Assembly: GCA_024579835.1 (NCBI GenBank)
Contig: CP102060.1
Coordinates: 248,001 to 312,000 of the forward strand
DNA from: Clostridiaceae bacterium HFYG-1003
GTDB lineage: Bacteria; Bacillota; Clostridia; Clostridiales; Clostridiaceae
Direction of reading: 5' to 3'
Length of the DNA: 64,000 nucleotides
Part shown: piece after piece, positions 63,748-64,000 of the stretch
Layout of the letters: the number at the start of each line of letters is the position of its first letter
How positions within the stretch are numbered: the stretch's first letter is position 1
Notes under the pieces: generated by a model
Seen by the model: the letters and a program-made list of their open reading frames with translations, nothing else
Told to the model about the DNA's origin: nothing
Databases searched by the model: none
Made by a program: the position numbers and the translations under genes

Positions 63748-63879
63748 TTTTCTTCCCGTGGTATAAAAAAATTAAGAGATATCTTACAGTGTCAGACCGC
63801 CTGATGGAAATCAGTCCATCCCGCAGAAAGGAATGTCCCCAGTGACCGGACCATAACAAATGAAACGGAGGAATCAAGT

Positions 63880-64000
63880 ATGAAGCAAGTCATCGTTTAT
63901 TCCACCCCCACCTGACCGTGGTGCTACAGGGTAAAGGATTACCTGAACAGCAAGAATGTTGAGTTTGTCGAGAAGAATGTCTCCCTGGATCGGGAAGCCG
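63880..64000 (+). CDS. Glutaredoxin-like selenoprotein, partial at the window end
   Basis: From ATG 63880 (CGGAGGA 8 bases upstream) the frame reads MKQVIVYSTPT, then TGA (63913-63915), then PWCYRVKDYLNSKNVEFV and on to the window edge. In glutaredoxin-like proteins this position is the first cysteine of CPWC. A TGA exactly there, with the sequence continuing as a glutaredoxin, indicates selenocysteine: UPWC. A SECIS-like hairpin follows at 63927-63945. The protein would be a thiol-disulfide oxidoreductase of the NrdH/YruB-like type. The C-terminus lies outside the window. Confidence 0.85.
63927..63945 (+). promoter_or_regulatory. Bacterial SECIS-like hairpin
   Basis: CAGG (63927-63930) pairs with CCTG (63942-63945) and TAA (63932-63934) with TTA (63939-63941), leaving one bulged G and the loop AGGA. 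The loop lies about 20 bases after the TGA and contains G, as expected for SelB recognition in bacteria. Confidence 0.7.

Noticed and set aside
1-64000. tRNA, rRNA or CRISPR content
   Set aside because: I looked for the GGTTCGAATCC-type tRNA arm with an acceptor stem, for rRNA signatures and for regularly spaced direct repeats; none was found. A covariance scan would settle tRNAs.

Overview
The window reads as chromosomal DNA of an anaerobic, amino-acid-fermenting member of the Clostridia (Bacillota) with moderately high GC. The basis is a complete lysine-to-butyrate fermentation set, Gram-positive style ribosome binding sites, ECF sigma/anti-sigma pairs, lipoproteins, and a probable selenoprotein at the right edge. 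The species cannot be named from the sequence alone.

Layout. Bases 1-9300 are an accessory stretch of loosely packed small genes: an integrase-SAM-like protein, a CHAP hydrolase, a methyltransferase, several GNAT acetyltransferases including an AAC(6')-like one, a DUF3788 protein, a cyclase-fold protein and a deaminase. Two genes here are broken, a GNAT and a Mef-like MFS transporter, and each has an early in-frame TAA. Bases 9450-13014 hold a two-gene ABC exporter. Bases 13404-15183 hold a HYR-repeat surface protein whose signal peptide is out of frame because of an extra 7-bp repeat unit (candidate phase variation).

Bases 15858-33543 are the metabolic core: thiolase; butyryl-CoA dehydrogenase with EtfBA; a two-subunit CoA-transferase with crotonase and 3-hydroxybutyryl-CoA dehydrogenase; an IS30-family element; then kal-kce-kdd-kamA-kamB-kamC-kamD-kamE. 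Together they can convert lysine through beta-lysine and 3,5-diaminohexanoate to acetoacetate, 3-aminobutyryl-CoA, crotonyl-CoA and butyrate. A lysine riboswitch with a strong promoter precedes kal, and its geometry suggests that lysine turns the operon on.

Bases 33667-38064 (minus strand) form a likely five-gene operon: ECF sigma, anti-sigma, lipoprotein, MBOAT acyltransferase and DHHW protein, suited to regulated O-acylation of an envelope polymer. Further lipoproteins and a second ECF/anti-sigma pair follow to 42864. Bases 43397-47873 are a four-gene redox cluster (DHCR24-like FAD protein, NTF2-like, SDR, phytoene-desaturase-like), possibly for a modified lipid. Bases 47960-56786 carry an MBL-fold hydrolase, a HEAT protein, metK, a radical SAM protein, a DUF1232 protein, a second cyclase-fold paralogue and a metNIQ-type transporter. 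Bases 57576-61220 are the thiazole branch of thiamine synthesis (thiS, thiF, thiG, thiH, thiE) behind a strong promoter and an unclassified attenuator-like leader. Bases 61325-63747 are a MarR regulator with palindromic operators and its ABC exporter. The window ends inside a glutaredoxin-like gene with an in-frame TGA in place of the first CxxC cysteine and a SECIS-like hairpin just after it.

All calls come from reading the sequence by eye. No database search, folding program or codon statistic was run.
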